Source of the DNA: Candidatus Cloacimonadota bacterium
Lineage (GTDB): Bacteria; Cloacimonadota; Cloacimonadia; Cloacimonadales; TCS61
Assembly (NCBI GenBank): GCA_003647825.1
Contig: QMNP01000015.1
Location: 1-13,857 of the forward strand
Reading direction: 5' to 3'
DNA: 13,857 bases
In this document: positions 1 to 6,540 of the stretch, one piece after another
Position numbering within the stretch: the first letter of the stretch is position 1
Layout of the letters: every line of letters begins with the position of its first letter
Translations under genes and position numbers: made by a program
The notes under the pieces: generated by a model
Told to the model about the DNA's origin: nothing
The model's input: only the letters and a program-made list of their open reading frames with translations
Database searches by the model: none

Positions 1-1
1 A

Positions 2-325
2 CAATCTCGCTGTTTCTGCGATGTAGACGATGTTACTGACGGAATGATAAAACTTATGAACACAAAAAAAGCGGAAGGTGAAATTTATAATATTGGCAAT
101 GATAAAAGTATCTCAATAGAAGAGTTAGCTCAGCTGATCAAAAAAATGACCAGAAGTAAATCAAAAATCGAATACATTCCTTATGAAGATGCTTATGAAG
201 AAGGATTTGAAGATATGCGCCATCGCAAACCAGATCTCTCTAAAATTAATGAGTTAATCGGTTTCAAACCAAAATACGAACTTGCCAAAATTTTAGAAAG
301 GACAATTGCTTACTTCGAAGCATAG
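2..325 (+). CDS. NAD-dependent sugar-nucleotide epimerase/dehydratase, C-terminal part (5' end outside window)
   Basis: The frame is open to the left edge, so only about the last 107 residues are present; the first ATG inside (44) is internal. The first visible residues, RCFCDVDDVTDGMIKLM, match the segment of extended short-chain dehydrogenases (GalE, UDP-glucuronate decarboxylase and relatives) that reads roughly R-x-F-x-x-VDD-x-x-x-G. It is followed by the EIYNIGN strand and the late D-M-R-x-R-x-PD-x-SKI element that precedes the final helix. These enzymes interconvert NDP-sugars using bound NAD; the Rossmann half and the Tyr-Lys catalytic pair lie outside the window, so substrate and exact reaction cannot be read. 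The stop is 8 bases before a DegT-type aminotransferase, which suggests a shared pathway making an amino sugar for lipopolysaccharide or exopolysaccharide. Family call is firm; specificity unknown. Confidence 0.85.
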   Translation, partial: QSRCFCDVDDVTDGMIKLMNTKKAEGEIYNIGNDKSISIEELAQLIKKMTRSKSKIEYIPYEDAYEEGFEDMRHRKPDLSKINELIGFKPKYELAKILERTIAYFEA

Positions 326-333
326 GAAAGATA

Positions 334-1437
334 ATGAAAGTACCGATGTTAGATCTGAATGCCCAATATAAGCCTGTAATGGATGATATTCGTGCTGAAA
401 TGGAAAAGGTTTTTGCAACCCACGCTTATAAACTTGGTCCGCAAGTAAAAGAATTTGAAGAAGACATACAGAAATTCTGTGATGTAAAACATGCTGTTGG
501 TTGTGCTTCCGGTACAGATGCCATAATACTTGCACTACTGGCACTTGATATAGGTGAAGGAGATGAAGTAATAACAACTCCATTTACTTTTTTTGCAACA
601 GCAGGAACTATTCATCGCGTTGGAGCAAAACCAATTTTCGTAGATGTAAGATCTGATACTTATAACATTGATCCCGACAAAATTGAAGCTGCAATTACTC
701 CAAATACAAAAGCCATTATTGCTGTTCACCTTTTCGGTCAGCCGGCTGAAATGGATAAAATTATGGCAATTGCCAAAAAACATAATTTAAAAGTTATTGA
801 AGATAATGCTCAAGGTATAGGTGCTAAATTTGATGGCAAAGTTGCTGCCACAATAGCAGATATTGGAACACTCTCATTTTTTCCTACAAAGAACCTGGGA
901 GCAATGGGTGATGCTGGAATGTGCCTTACAAATAATGACGAATTGGCTGAAAGATTATTCCAGTTACGTATTCATGGTGAAAATCCTCAATACTATCATA
1001 AATGGGTTGGACTAAATAGTCGGTTAGATACAATTCAGGCAGCTGTACTTTTAGTAAAATTACGTTCACTTCCAAGTTGGTCGGAAGCCCGAAGAAGAAA
1101 TGCAGATTATTATTATGAGCATTTGAAAGATGTCCATCAAATCACACTTCCAGTAATTCATGAAAAAGCTGAAAGTATCTTCAATCAATTTACTATAAAA
1201 GCTGAAAAACGAGATGAACTTTTAACCTTCTTACGTTCTAAAGATATTGGCTGTGCAATTTATTATCCATTATCTTTACATCTTCAGGAATGTTTTTCTT
1301 ATTTGCATCACAAAAAAGGTGATTTTCCAATAACAGAACAATTAACCGAAGAAGTTATCTCAATTCCTGTATTTTCTGAGATTACAAAAGAACAGCAGGA
1401 TTATGTAATATCCGCTATCAAAGAATTTTACAATTAA
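334..1437 (+). CDS. DegT/DnrJ/EryC1/StrS-family PLP-dependent sugar aminotransferase
   Basis: 367 residues, the usual length of the family. It transfers an amino group, usually from glutamate, to a keto group on an NDP-sugar using pyridoxal phosphate. Visible marks: GTDA (60-63) in the phosphate-binding turn after the first helices; the EDNAQ segment (156-160), whose Asp157 would contact the pyridine nitrogen; and SFFPTKNLGAMGDAG (181-195), with Lys186 as the Schiff-base lysine. The typical G-x-NSRLD-x-IQAA motif (226-237) follows. The presence of Lys186 argues for a true aminotransferase rather than a 3,4-dehydratase of the same fold, where this residue is His. Overall style resembles the WbpE/WlbC group acting on 3-keto sugar nucleotides, but the exact substrate is inference. 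The ribosome binding site AGGA overlaps the upstream stop. Likely cotranscribed with the epimerase before it and etfB after it. Confidence 0.92.
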   Translation: MKVPMLDLNAQYKPVMDDIRAEMEKVFATHAYKLGPQVKEFEEDIQKFCDVKHAVGCASGTDAIILALLALDIGEGDEVITTPFTFFATAGTIHRVGAKPIFVDVRSDTYNIDPDKIEAAITPNTKAIIAVHLFGQPAEMDKIMAIAKKHNLKVIEDNAQGIGAKFDGKVAATIADIGTLSFFPTKNLGAMGDAGMCLTNNDELAERLFQLRIHGENPQYYHKWVGLNSRLDTIQAAVLLVKLRSLPSWSEARRRNADYYYEHLKDVHQITLPVIHEKAESIFNQFTIKAEKRDELLTFLRSKDIGCAIYYPLSLHLQECFSYLHHKKGDFPITEQLTEEVISIPVFSEITKEQQDYVISAIKEFYN

Positions 1438-1447
1438 GGTTTTTTAT

Positions 1448-2230
1448 ATGAATATTATTGTCTGCATAAAACAGGTTCCAGATACTACCGAAATCAAAAT
1501 TGATCCAGTTACAAATACACTGATTCGTGAAGGTGTACAAAGCATTATCAATCCTTTTGACCTTTACGCCATTGAAGAAGCGATTCGATTGAAAGAGCAA
1601 TACGGCGGAAAAATTACTGCTATCAGCATGGGACCACCTCAAGTAGAATCTGCTCTACGTGAAGCAATTTCAATTGGTGCAGATGAAATAGTTTTACTCA
1701 CTGATCGGAAATTTGCCGGCGCTGATACATGGGCTACAAGCCTTACCCTGGCAGAAGCAATTAAAAAAGCAGGAGATTACGATCTTATCTTATTTGGACA
1801 ACAGGCAATTGATGGTGATACTGCACAAGTAGGACCTGGTGTTGCGGCTCATCTGGCTATTCCGCAAGTTGGATTCGTTAAAAAGATCGAATCTTATGAG
1901 AATAACAGAATAATCGTGCAAAGGCTGATGGAAGATGGATATGATCGTATTGAACTATCCTTACCTGCCGCCCTTACTGTAGTTAAGGAGATCAACATTC
2001 CAAGACTCCCTTCTCTGCGTGGAAAAAGAAATGCTAAAAAAGCTGAACTCAAGATCATGACTGCAGATGATCTTCAACTAGATGAAAATGATATCGGATT
2101 AAACGGCTCCCCCACTCAGGTTATTAAAATATTCTCACCCGATTTGAGAAAAGAAGGAGAGAAGCACGAACTTCCTGCTGATGAACTTGCCGAAATCCTA
2201 TACGCAAAACTGAAAGAGTTTGGAAAATAA
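1448..2230 (+). CDS. etfB: Electron transfer flavoprotein, beta subunit (EtfB)
   Basis: 260 residues, normal for EtfB. The N-terminus (MNIIVCIKQVPDT), the central ADTWATSLTLAEAI segment (92-105), the FGQQAIDGDTAQVGP FAD/AMP-site loop (116-130) and the family signature ending in PRLPSLRGKRNAKK (185-198) are all present. EtfB pairs with EtfA to move electrons between flavoprotein dehydrogenases and other carriers. The GADTWATS and DGDTAQVGP style resembles the anaerobic, NADH-linked (bifurcating) EtfBs of clostridia more than the mitochondrial type; this is inference from memory of the family. A ribosome binding site AAGG (1435-1438) overlaps the stop of the aminotransferase gene, so the two are probably on one mRNA. 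Oddly, no etfA follows: a hairpin terminator and then lgt come next. The EtfA partner must be encoded elsewhere. Confidence 0.95.
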   Translation: MNIIVCIKQVPDTTEIKIDPVTNTLIREGVQSIINPFDLYAIEEAIRLKEQYGGKITAISMGPPQVESALREAISIGADEIVLLTDRKFAGADTWATSLTLAEAIKKAGDYDLILFGQQAIDGDTAQVGPGVAAHLAIPQVGFVKKIESYENNRIIVQRLMEDGYDRIELSLPAALTVVKEINIPRLPSLRGKRNAKKAELKIMTADDLQLDENDIGLNGSPTQVIKIFSPDLRKEGEKHELPADELAEILYAKLKEFGK

Positions 2231-2253
2231 AATTTAATTATGAAGCAATTAAA

Positions 2254-2289
2254 AAGCACACGAGAAATTATCTTGTGTGCTTAATTTTT
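2254..2289 (+). terminator. Hairpin with T-tract after etfB, directly before the lgt ribosome binding site
   Basis: AAGCACAC (2254-2261) pairs with GTGTGCTT (2275-2282). A G-T wobble and AGA/TCT extend the stem to 12 pairs around the 5-base loop AATTA. AATTTTT follows (2283-2289), which is the form of a Rho-independent terminator. The preceding A-rich stretch could make it work on the other strand too, though no - strand gene ends here. Only 17 bases separate the stem from the lgt start codon, so it may attenuate rather than end transcription. Confidence 0.75.
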
Positions 2290-2299
2290 GGAGAAATAA

Positions 2300-3097
2300 A
2301 TGCTGAGATTTCCTGATATTAGCCCTACAATTCTAAAGTTGGGAATGTTCGAAATACGCTGGTATGGATTACTGTATATTGTGGGTTTTATCATTGGCTA
2401 TATCTTTGTAAAAAAGAACTTAGCTTATAAACAGATAAAGCTGAAAAAAGACGAATATGAGAGTCTTTTATTTAATTTGATGTTAGGTGTAATTGTTGGC
2501 GGCAGAATTGGTTACGTATTATTCTACAATCTTAGTTACTATCTGCACAATCCACTACAGATCTTCACGGTTTGGCAGGGTGGAATGTCATTTCACGGTG
2601 GTGCATTGGGAGTAATAGTTTTTGGTTTACTTTTTTGTAAAAAGCACAAGATCAACTTCTATACGCTTGCCGATCCAGTAATGCCATTGGTAGCTATCGG
2701 GCTTTTTTTTGGCAGGATCGGAAATTTCATAAATGCAGAATTATATGGTAGAGTTACATCCGTTCCCTGGGGAATGATCTTTCCACATTCAGATGGTAAA
2801 CCTCGGCATCCTTCTCAAATTTACGAAGCATTATTAGAAGGATTACTGCTATTTCTTATTACAAATTTCATGTTCCGCAAGATAAAACAACCTGGCTTTG
2901 TATTCTGGGCCTGGATCGGATTGTATGGATTATTCCGCTTTTTAGTGGAATTTGTGCGGGAACCAGACGCCCATCTTGGTTATGTCTTTGGATTTATGAC
3001 AACAGGGCAGGTTCTAAGTTCAATAATGATGATAACCAGTTTAGTTGTAATTGGATTATTATTCCGGCAGAAAAATGAAACATCGAATGAAGAATAA
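2300..3097 (+). CDS. lgt: Phosphatidylglycerol--prolipoprotein diacylglyceryl transferase
   Basis: 265-residue polytopic inner-membrane enzyme. It moves diacylglycerol from phosphatidylglycerol to the lipobox cysteine of prolipoproteins, the first step of lipoprotein maturation. The functional residues described for E. coli Lgt map with the same spacing: His99 in SFHGGALG (E. coli His103), Arg139, Asn142 and Glu147 in GRIGNFINAELYGR (Arg143, Asn146, Glu151), and Tyr209, Arg213 and Glu217 in YGLFRFLVEFVRE (Tyr235, Arg239, Glu243). HPSQIYEA (170-177) is also typical. All catalytic residues are therefore intact. The start is supported by GGAG at 2290-2293. The 3' end overlaps the next gene, which itself encodes a lipoprotein. 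No promoter fits between the upstream hairpin and this start, so expression depends on read-through from etfB or on a promoter within it. Confidence 0.97.
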   Translation: MLRFPDISPTILKLGMFEIRWYGLLYIVGFIIGYIFVKKNLAYKQIKLKKDEYESLLFNLMLGVIVGGRIGYVLFYNLSYYLHNPLQIFTVWQGGMSFHGGALGVIVFGLLFCKKHKINFYTLADPVMPLVAIGLFFGRIGNFINAELYGRVTSVPWGMIFPHSDGKPRHPSQIYEALLEGLLLFLITNFMFRKIKQPGFVFWAWIGLYGLFRFLVEFVREPDAHLGYVFGFMTTGQVLSSIMMITSLVVIGLLFRQKNETSNEE

Positions 3098-3713
3098 GTT
3101 TCTTCTTTATATCTTAATTTTAACATTATCCAGCTGTGCTCTTATTCCACAACCAGGAAGAGCTGCTAAAGAGAAACTTCTGATAGAACATCTTCGAGGA
3201 TGGAACGAGTTTCAGTTAGAAGGAATCGTTGAAGCAAATTACAACAGTTTTTCTTTTCGAAAAAGTATATTGATCCGTAAAAATAATGATGCCTTCAGGC
3301 TTGATGTGTTTGATTCCGGTTTTATGGGATTGAACCCAACTCCATTTATCTCTATTTACATGGATTCTACTTTAGTTATACGTCCTCCATTTTCCAAGGA
3401 AGTTTTATCAGCAGAAAAAGCCGGATTGAAAGAACTCAATTCAACTGCATTTTTATTTGATCTGAACGATATTATTCATCACAAACAATCAATAATCTCA
3501 CAGCAAATATTAGAATTTCCTGAATACAAAATCCATTTCACCGATAAAATGCAGATAGATAAAATCATGCTGAAGCAGAAACCTGTAGAAATATTATTTT
3601 CTTACATTGATAAATTAAATCAAATTTCTATTATGAACGATAATAAACAGGTTGCTAATATTCAAATTGACAAAATAGAATACAAAAATATAGAAATCCC
3701 AATATTGAAATAG
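3075..3713 (+). CDS. LolA/LolB-like envelope lipoprotein
   Basis: 212 residues from the ATG at 3075. An in-frame TTG at 3051 and an ATG at 3087 are alternatives; 3087 would still give a complete signal peptide, and neither ATG has a strong ribosome binding site. The N-terminus is a basic start, a hydrophobic run and the lipobox LSSC with Cys21, so signal peptidase II cleavage and lipidation by Lgt are expected. Ala at +2 is compatible with outer-membrane placement under the enterobacterial rule. The mature part is predominantly beta: a WNEFQLEGIVEA opening, then a SFSFRKSILIRKNNDAFRLDVFDSG-type stretch in which strands alternate as in the half-barrel of LolA/LolB and related families (DUF4292-like). 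I infer a lipoprotein carrier, acceptor or related envelope role; family membership needs a profile search. It overlaps lgt by 23 bases, suggesting translational coupling. Confidence 0.72.
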   Translation: MKHRMKNKFLLYILILTLSSCALIPQPGRAAKEKLLIEHLRGWNEFQLEGIVEANYNSFSFRKSILIRKNNDAFRLDVFDSGFMGLNPTPFISIYMDSTLVIRPPFSKEVLSAEKAGLKELNSTAFLFDLNDIIHHKQSIISQQILEFPEYKIHFTDKMQIDKIMLKQKPVEILFSYIDKLNQISIMNDNKQVANIQIDKIEYKNIEIPILK

Positions 3714-3719
3714 ATTCCG

Positions 3720-3740
3720 AATCTGCAATTTCTGCGGATT
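3720..3740 (+). other. Small hairpin between lipoprotein gene and purB
   Basis: AATCTGC (3720-3726) pairs with GCGGATT (3734-3740), seven pairs with one G-T wobble and a 7-base loop. It is followed only by TTAAAAATT, not a real T-tract, so it is a poor terminator. It may be a weak terminator, a processing site or chance. Confidence 0.3.
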
Positions 3741-3766
3741 TAAAAATTATAGATCGAGGTTGTACA

Positions 3767-5059
3767 ATGATTGAAAGATACACACGCGAAGAAATGGCTA
3801 AAATATGGGATTTGAAAAATCGCTATCAATGTATGCTGGACGTAGAGATTGCAGCCTGTAAAGCCATGAATGAATTGGGAATTATTCCTTATAATGAGCT
3901 TCTGGAAATTATCGAAAAAGCAGATTTTGATGTAGATAGAATTGCTGAAATTGAAGCTGTGACAAGACATGATGTAATCGCCTTTTTAACAAATGTTGCA
4001 GAATTTGTAGGTCCTGCCAGCCGCTGGATACATTATGGCATGACCTCATCTGATGTGCTTGATACGGCAACCTCAATTCAGTTACGCCAAGCCGGAGAGT
4101 TAATTGTTCGCGATCTGGAAAAATTTAGTGAAGTTTTAAAAATGAAAGCGCGTGAACATAAGAAAACTCTCTGTATTGGAAGATCTCATGGTATTCATGC
4201 TGAACCTATCACTTTCGGGCTCAAATTCGCCCTCTGGTATGACGAAATGCAGCGTAATATAGATAGGATGCAGAATGCAATTCAAACTATCTCTGTGGGG
4301 CAAATTTCGGGTGCTGTGGGCAATTATGCACACCTTTCTCCGGAAATTGAAAATATAACCTGCCAACACCTGGAATTAAAATCTGTAAATATTTCTACCC
4401 AGGTCATTCAGAGAGATCGAATTTCTGAATTTATGAATTCCATTGCAATCATCGGCTCTACAATTGAGAAGATTTCCATCGAAATAAGACATCTGCAGCG
4501 AACAGAAGTTCTGGAAGTTGAGGAAAACTTTGCGAAGGGTCAGAAAGGATCTTCTGCCATGCCGCATAAACGTAATCCTATCGTTACCGAACAGATGTGT
4601 GGATTAGCCAGGTTATTAAGGACCAATGCTCTGGCAGCGATCGAAAATAACGCACTCTGGCACGAAAGAGATATCAGCCATTCTTCTGTGGAAAGAATAA
4701 TTCTACCAGATTCTACAATTTTGCTCAATTATATGCTGAATAAAATGATTCCATTAATCGAAAATCTCCTGGTTTATCCTGATAATATGATGAAAAACCT
4801 GGAACTTACTAATGGCCTTGTGTTCTCTCAAGTATTGCTTCTGGAATTAGCAAAAAAAGGAATTTCCAGAGAAAACGCCTATGCAATGGTGCAGCGGAAT
4901 GCTATGCAGTGTTGGGATTCTAAAACTCCTTTCAAAGAATTGATCTTGAATGATGATGAGGTTAGCGAATATTTTACAATTAAAGAGATCGAAGATATTT
5001 TTTCTTATGAACGCTATACAAAAAATGTAGATCATATATTTAATAGAGTTGGAATTTAG
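3767..5059 (+). CDS. purB: Adenylosuccinate lyase
   Basis: 430 residues, typical for the bacterial short PurB type. It splits SAICAR to AICAR and adenylosuccinate to AMP, each releasing fumarate, in de novo purine synthesis and AMP formation. Key elements: TRHDVIAFL with His68, GMTSSDVLDT (91-100), GRSHGIHAEPITFG (138-151) with catalytic His141, and the fumarase/aspartase superfamily signature GSSAMPHKRNP (261-271), whose flexible loop carries the catalytic serine (Ser263 region). All are intact. Start: ATG preceded by GAGG at 3755-3758 (about 8 bases of spacing). The upstream gap is 53 bases, so it can be cotranscribed with lgt and the lipoprotein gene. The next gene starts 1 base after its stop codon. 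A purine gene inside an envelope-lipid cluster shows no functional link that I can see. Confidence 0.97.
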   Translation: MIERYTREEMAKIWDLKNRYQCMLDVEIAACKAMNELGIIPYNELLEIIEKADFDVDRIAEIEAVTRHDVIAFLTNVAEFVGPASRWIHYGMTSSDVLDTATSIQLRQAGELIVRDLEKFSEVLKMKAREHKKTLCIGRSHGIHAEPITFGLKFALWYDEMQRNIDRMQNAIQTISVGQISGAVGNYAHLSPEIENITCQHLELKSVNISTQVIQRDRISEFMNSIAIIGSTIEKISIEIRHLQRTEVLEVEENFAKGQKGSSAMPHKRNPIVTEQMCGLARLLRTNALAAIENNALWHERDISHSSVERIILPDSTILLNYMLNKMIPLIENLLVYPDNMMKNLELTNGLVFSQVLLLELAKKGISRENAYAMVQRNAMQCWDSKTPFKELILNDDEVSEYFTIKEIEDIFSYERYTKNVDHIFNRVGI

Positions 5060-5060
5060 G

Positions 5061-5597
5061 ATGAACGAATTCAATCCAGAATCATATTTACTCAAAATTC
5101 AAAAACAAAAATATAAGATTGCAATTTTTCCGATCTTAATTGTAATTATCAGTTTTTTTCTTCATTCCAGCTTTCAATTTACATTCTTAAAATATTTCTC
5201 GCTTGCTGGTTTACTGGGTTATGTATTTGTAATAATGTTGCATAAAGTTAATAAAACTGTTCCTCCTGTTTGTGAGCAAAAGCATCTTTTGTCACCAATT
5301 TCGGGAAAAATAGCTTCCACAAACAACAACAAGATTGAAATCATAAAATCAATTTTTGATCCTATAGATATTCGATGCTCTACTTCCAGTGACAAAATTG
5401 ATATTATTTGGAAAAACAAAAAACCACTTTTTTTTGAAGAACATTGTCAAATAAACGGCAAACTTATTGGAATGTTAATTGGAAAAGTAAACTGTGTTTT
5501 AAAATTACCAGATGAGTATAAAATTGAAGTTGAAGATGGACAAAAAGTTTTTGCCGGTGAAACTATCCTGGCAAGAATATCTGATAATCAGACATGA
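5061..5597 (+). CDS. Degenerate phosphatidylserine-decarboxylase-like membrane protein lacking the pyruvoyl serine
   Basis: 178 residues from the ATG at 5061 (an in-frame TTG at 5049 lies inside purB). Two hydrophobic segments (about 20-36 and 43-60) precede a soluble domain, the layout of short bacterial PSD proenzymes (about 210-230 residues). Aligned by eye, SPISGKI (78-84) matches the PSD element SPADGKI. IFDPIDIRC (98-106) matches the element usually reading FMSPFDVHVN. KLIGMLIGKVNCVLKLP (134-150) matches the segment usually reading FGLIKFGSRVDVYLP. EDGQKVFAGETILARI (158-173) matches the C-terminal VGDKVKAGETVIARI. The serine that self-cleaves to form the pyruvoyl cofactor is missing (Lys or Val in its place), the conserved His of the VHVN element is Arg105, and the stretch with the RQIAG-type motif is shortened by about 40 residues. 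I infer a non-catalytic homologue. It is directly followed by pssA, the usual partner of psd. A divergent barrel-sandwich protein of other ancestry remains possible. Confidence 0.62.
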   Translation: MNEFNPESYLLKIQKQKYKIAIFPILIVIISFFLHSSFQFTFLKYFSLAGLLGYVFVIMLHKVNKTVPPVCEQKHLLSPISGKIASTNNNKIEIIKSIFDPIDIRCSTSSDKIDIIWKNKKPLFFEEHCQINGKLIGMLIGKVNCVLKLPDEYKIEVEDGQKVFAGETILARISDNQT

Positions 5598-5612
5598 TTA
5601 TTTACAAGGAAA

Positions 5613-6329
5613 ATGACTTTGAATAAATTTACAAAATACAAAATTCTTATACCAAATTTCTTCACAGCACTCAGCCTAATTCTTGGATTAATTTCTCTCC
5701 AATTTATTTTTGACGGCTCATTTTCCAATGCAGCCTGGCTTATCGGTTTTTCCATGATCTGTGATTTTCTGGATGGAAAACTTGCAAGAATGTTGAATGC
5801 CCAAACAAAATTTGGAGCTCTTTTTGACACTCTTTCAGACTTCGTTGCTTTTGGAGTTGTGCCGGGTTTTTTATCTTATAAAATAGGTCTTAATAATTTT
5901 AATATTCTCGGAGCTGTTGTCTCTCTTTTTTATGTTTTTTCTGGCGGATATCGCCTGGTAAGATTCACATTGGAAACTACAGATTCTAAAATAAAACATC
6001 CATTTATCGGCTTACCAATTCCTGCTGCTGCTGGTTTAATTTCTTCGTTCATTTTATTTAATATTTACCTTTGGGGAAATATTAAGTCAATGGAACTACT
6101 ACTTGTGATCACTTTCATTTCTTCTGTACTTATGATAAGTAAAATCGAATACCTTTCAATTGATAAAGGAAAGAAGTTTTCCCGGGAAACGAAGTTCTTT
6201 ATTTCTCTGGCAGTTATCAGTTTAGTCGCTGCATTTCGTTATCATTATATAGTATTTGCTCTCTGGATTGTTATCTACATATTTTACGGAATCGTCCGGC
6301 ACATAATAATTTCTGATAAGCATAAATAA
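5613..6329 (+). CDS. pssA: CDP-diacylglycerol--serine O-phosphatidyltransferase
   Basis: 238-residue integral membrane enzyme that condenses CDP-diacylglycerol with L-serine to phosphatidylserine and CMP. The complete CDP-alcohol phosphotransferase motif lies at 51-76: Asp51, Asp54-Gly55, Ala58-Arg59, Gly68, Asp72 and Asp76, the last two being the metal-binding and catalytic aspartates. HPFIGLPIPAAAG (129-141) is typical of the type II (Bacillus-like) PssA branch rather than phosphatidylglycerophosphate synthase. Several hydrophobic helices follow to the end. The start is supported by AAGGAAA just upstream of the ATG. It lies 15 bases after the PSD-like gene, as in many psd-pssA operons. That neighbour looks catalytically dead, so a true decarboxylase must be elsewhere if this cell makes phosphatidylethanolamine by this route. 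Confidence 0.95.
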   Translation: MTLNKFTKYKILIPNFFTALSLILGLISLQFIFDGSFSNAAWLIGFSMICDFLDGKLARMLNAQTKFGALFDTLSDFVAFGVVPGFLSYKIGLNNFNILGAVVSLFYVFSGGYRLVRFTLETTDSKIKHPFIGLPIPAAAGLISSFILFNIYLWGNIKSMELLLVITFISSVLMISKIEYLSIDKGKKFSRETKFFISLAVISLVAAFRYHYIVFALWIVIYIFYGIVRHIIISDKHK

Positions 6330-6344
6330 ATTAATTTATAATAT

Positions 6345-6364
6345 CAATATATCTACTTATATTG
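6345..6364. repeat. AT-rich inverted repeat after pssA
   Basis: CAATATA (6345-6351) and TATATTG (6358-6364) form a perfect 7-base inverted repeat with a 6-base spacer, immediately before a TTGACC -35-like hexamer. There is no T-tract, so a role as a terminator is doubtful. An operator overlapping the promoter, or chance in an AT-rich stretch, are the alternatives. Confidence 0.35.
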
Positions 6365-6392
6365 TTGACCGGTAATAGGCTTAATATATTAT
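6365..6392 (+). promoter_or_regulatory. Candidate sigma-70-type promoter for the unknown gene and comFC
   Basis: TTGACC (6365-6370) and TATTAT (6387-6392) are separated by 16 bases, close to the sigma-70 consensus. Transcription would start near 6400, leaving a leader of about 140 bases before the ATG at 6541. The region is so AT-rich that several other -10-like hexamers exist (for example 6390-6395). This is the only stretch of over 150 bases without a gene on the + strand before the unknown gene. Confidence 0.45.
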
Positions 6393-6416
6393 TATTATAT
6401 ATTTTACACTATGACA

Positions 6417-6447
6417 TTCTTGACTCTATTATATTTATTTCTTGACT
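6417..6447 (+). repeat. Two direct repeats TTCTTGACT 22 bases apart
   Basis: TTCTTGACT occurs at 6417-6425 and again at 6439-6447. The spacing of 22 bases is about two helical turns, so both copies face the same side of the DNA. They lie downstream of the promoter candidate in the leader of the gene at 6541. Each also contains a TTGACT -35-like hexamer, so alternative promoters are another reading, although no good -10 sits at the right distance. Confidence 0.4.
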
Positions 6448-6506
6448 TACCCAAATCCATCTTTAAAAAAGGTAAGTGTTTGTAGCTCAAGATCGTGATC
6501 AGAGCT
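6445..6506 (+). promoter_or_regulatory. Leader dyads upstream of gene at 6541
   Basis: Two inverted repeats follow each other. ACTTACC (6445-6451) pairs with GGTAAGT (6471-6477) across 19 bases. AGCTC (6484-6488) pairs with GAGCT (6502-6506) around a core containing GATC twice. They could be RNA hairpins in the leader or protein-binding sites. They match no riboswitch class I know, and no T-tract follows either one. Confidence 0.35.
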
Positions 6507-6540
6507 TAACAAGATAAAGTTAGTGTAAACTGGAGGATAT

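Noticed and set aside
5061..5597. Annotating this as functional phosphatidylserine decarboxylase because of its place before pssA
   Set aside because: The self-cleavage serine and conserved histidine are absent and a central section is missing, so catalysis by the known mechanism is not supported.
6330..6540. tRNA, small RNA gene or CRISPR leader in the AT-rich gap
   Set aside because: No cloverleaf, no TTCGAATC-type T-loop and no regularly spaced repeats of CRISPR length were found.
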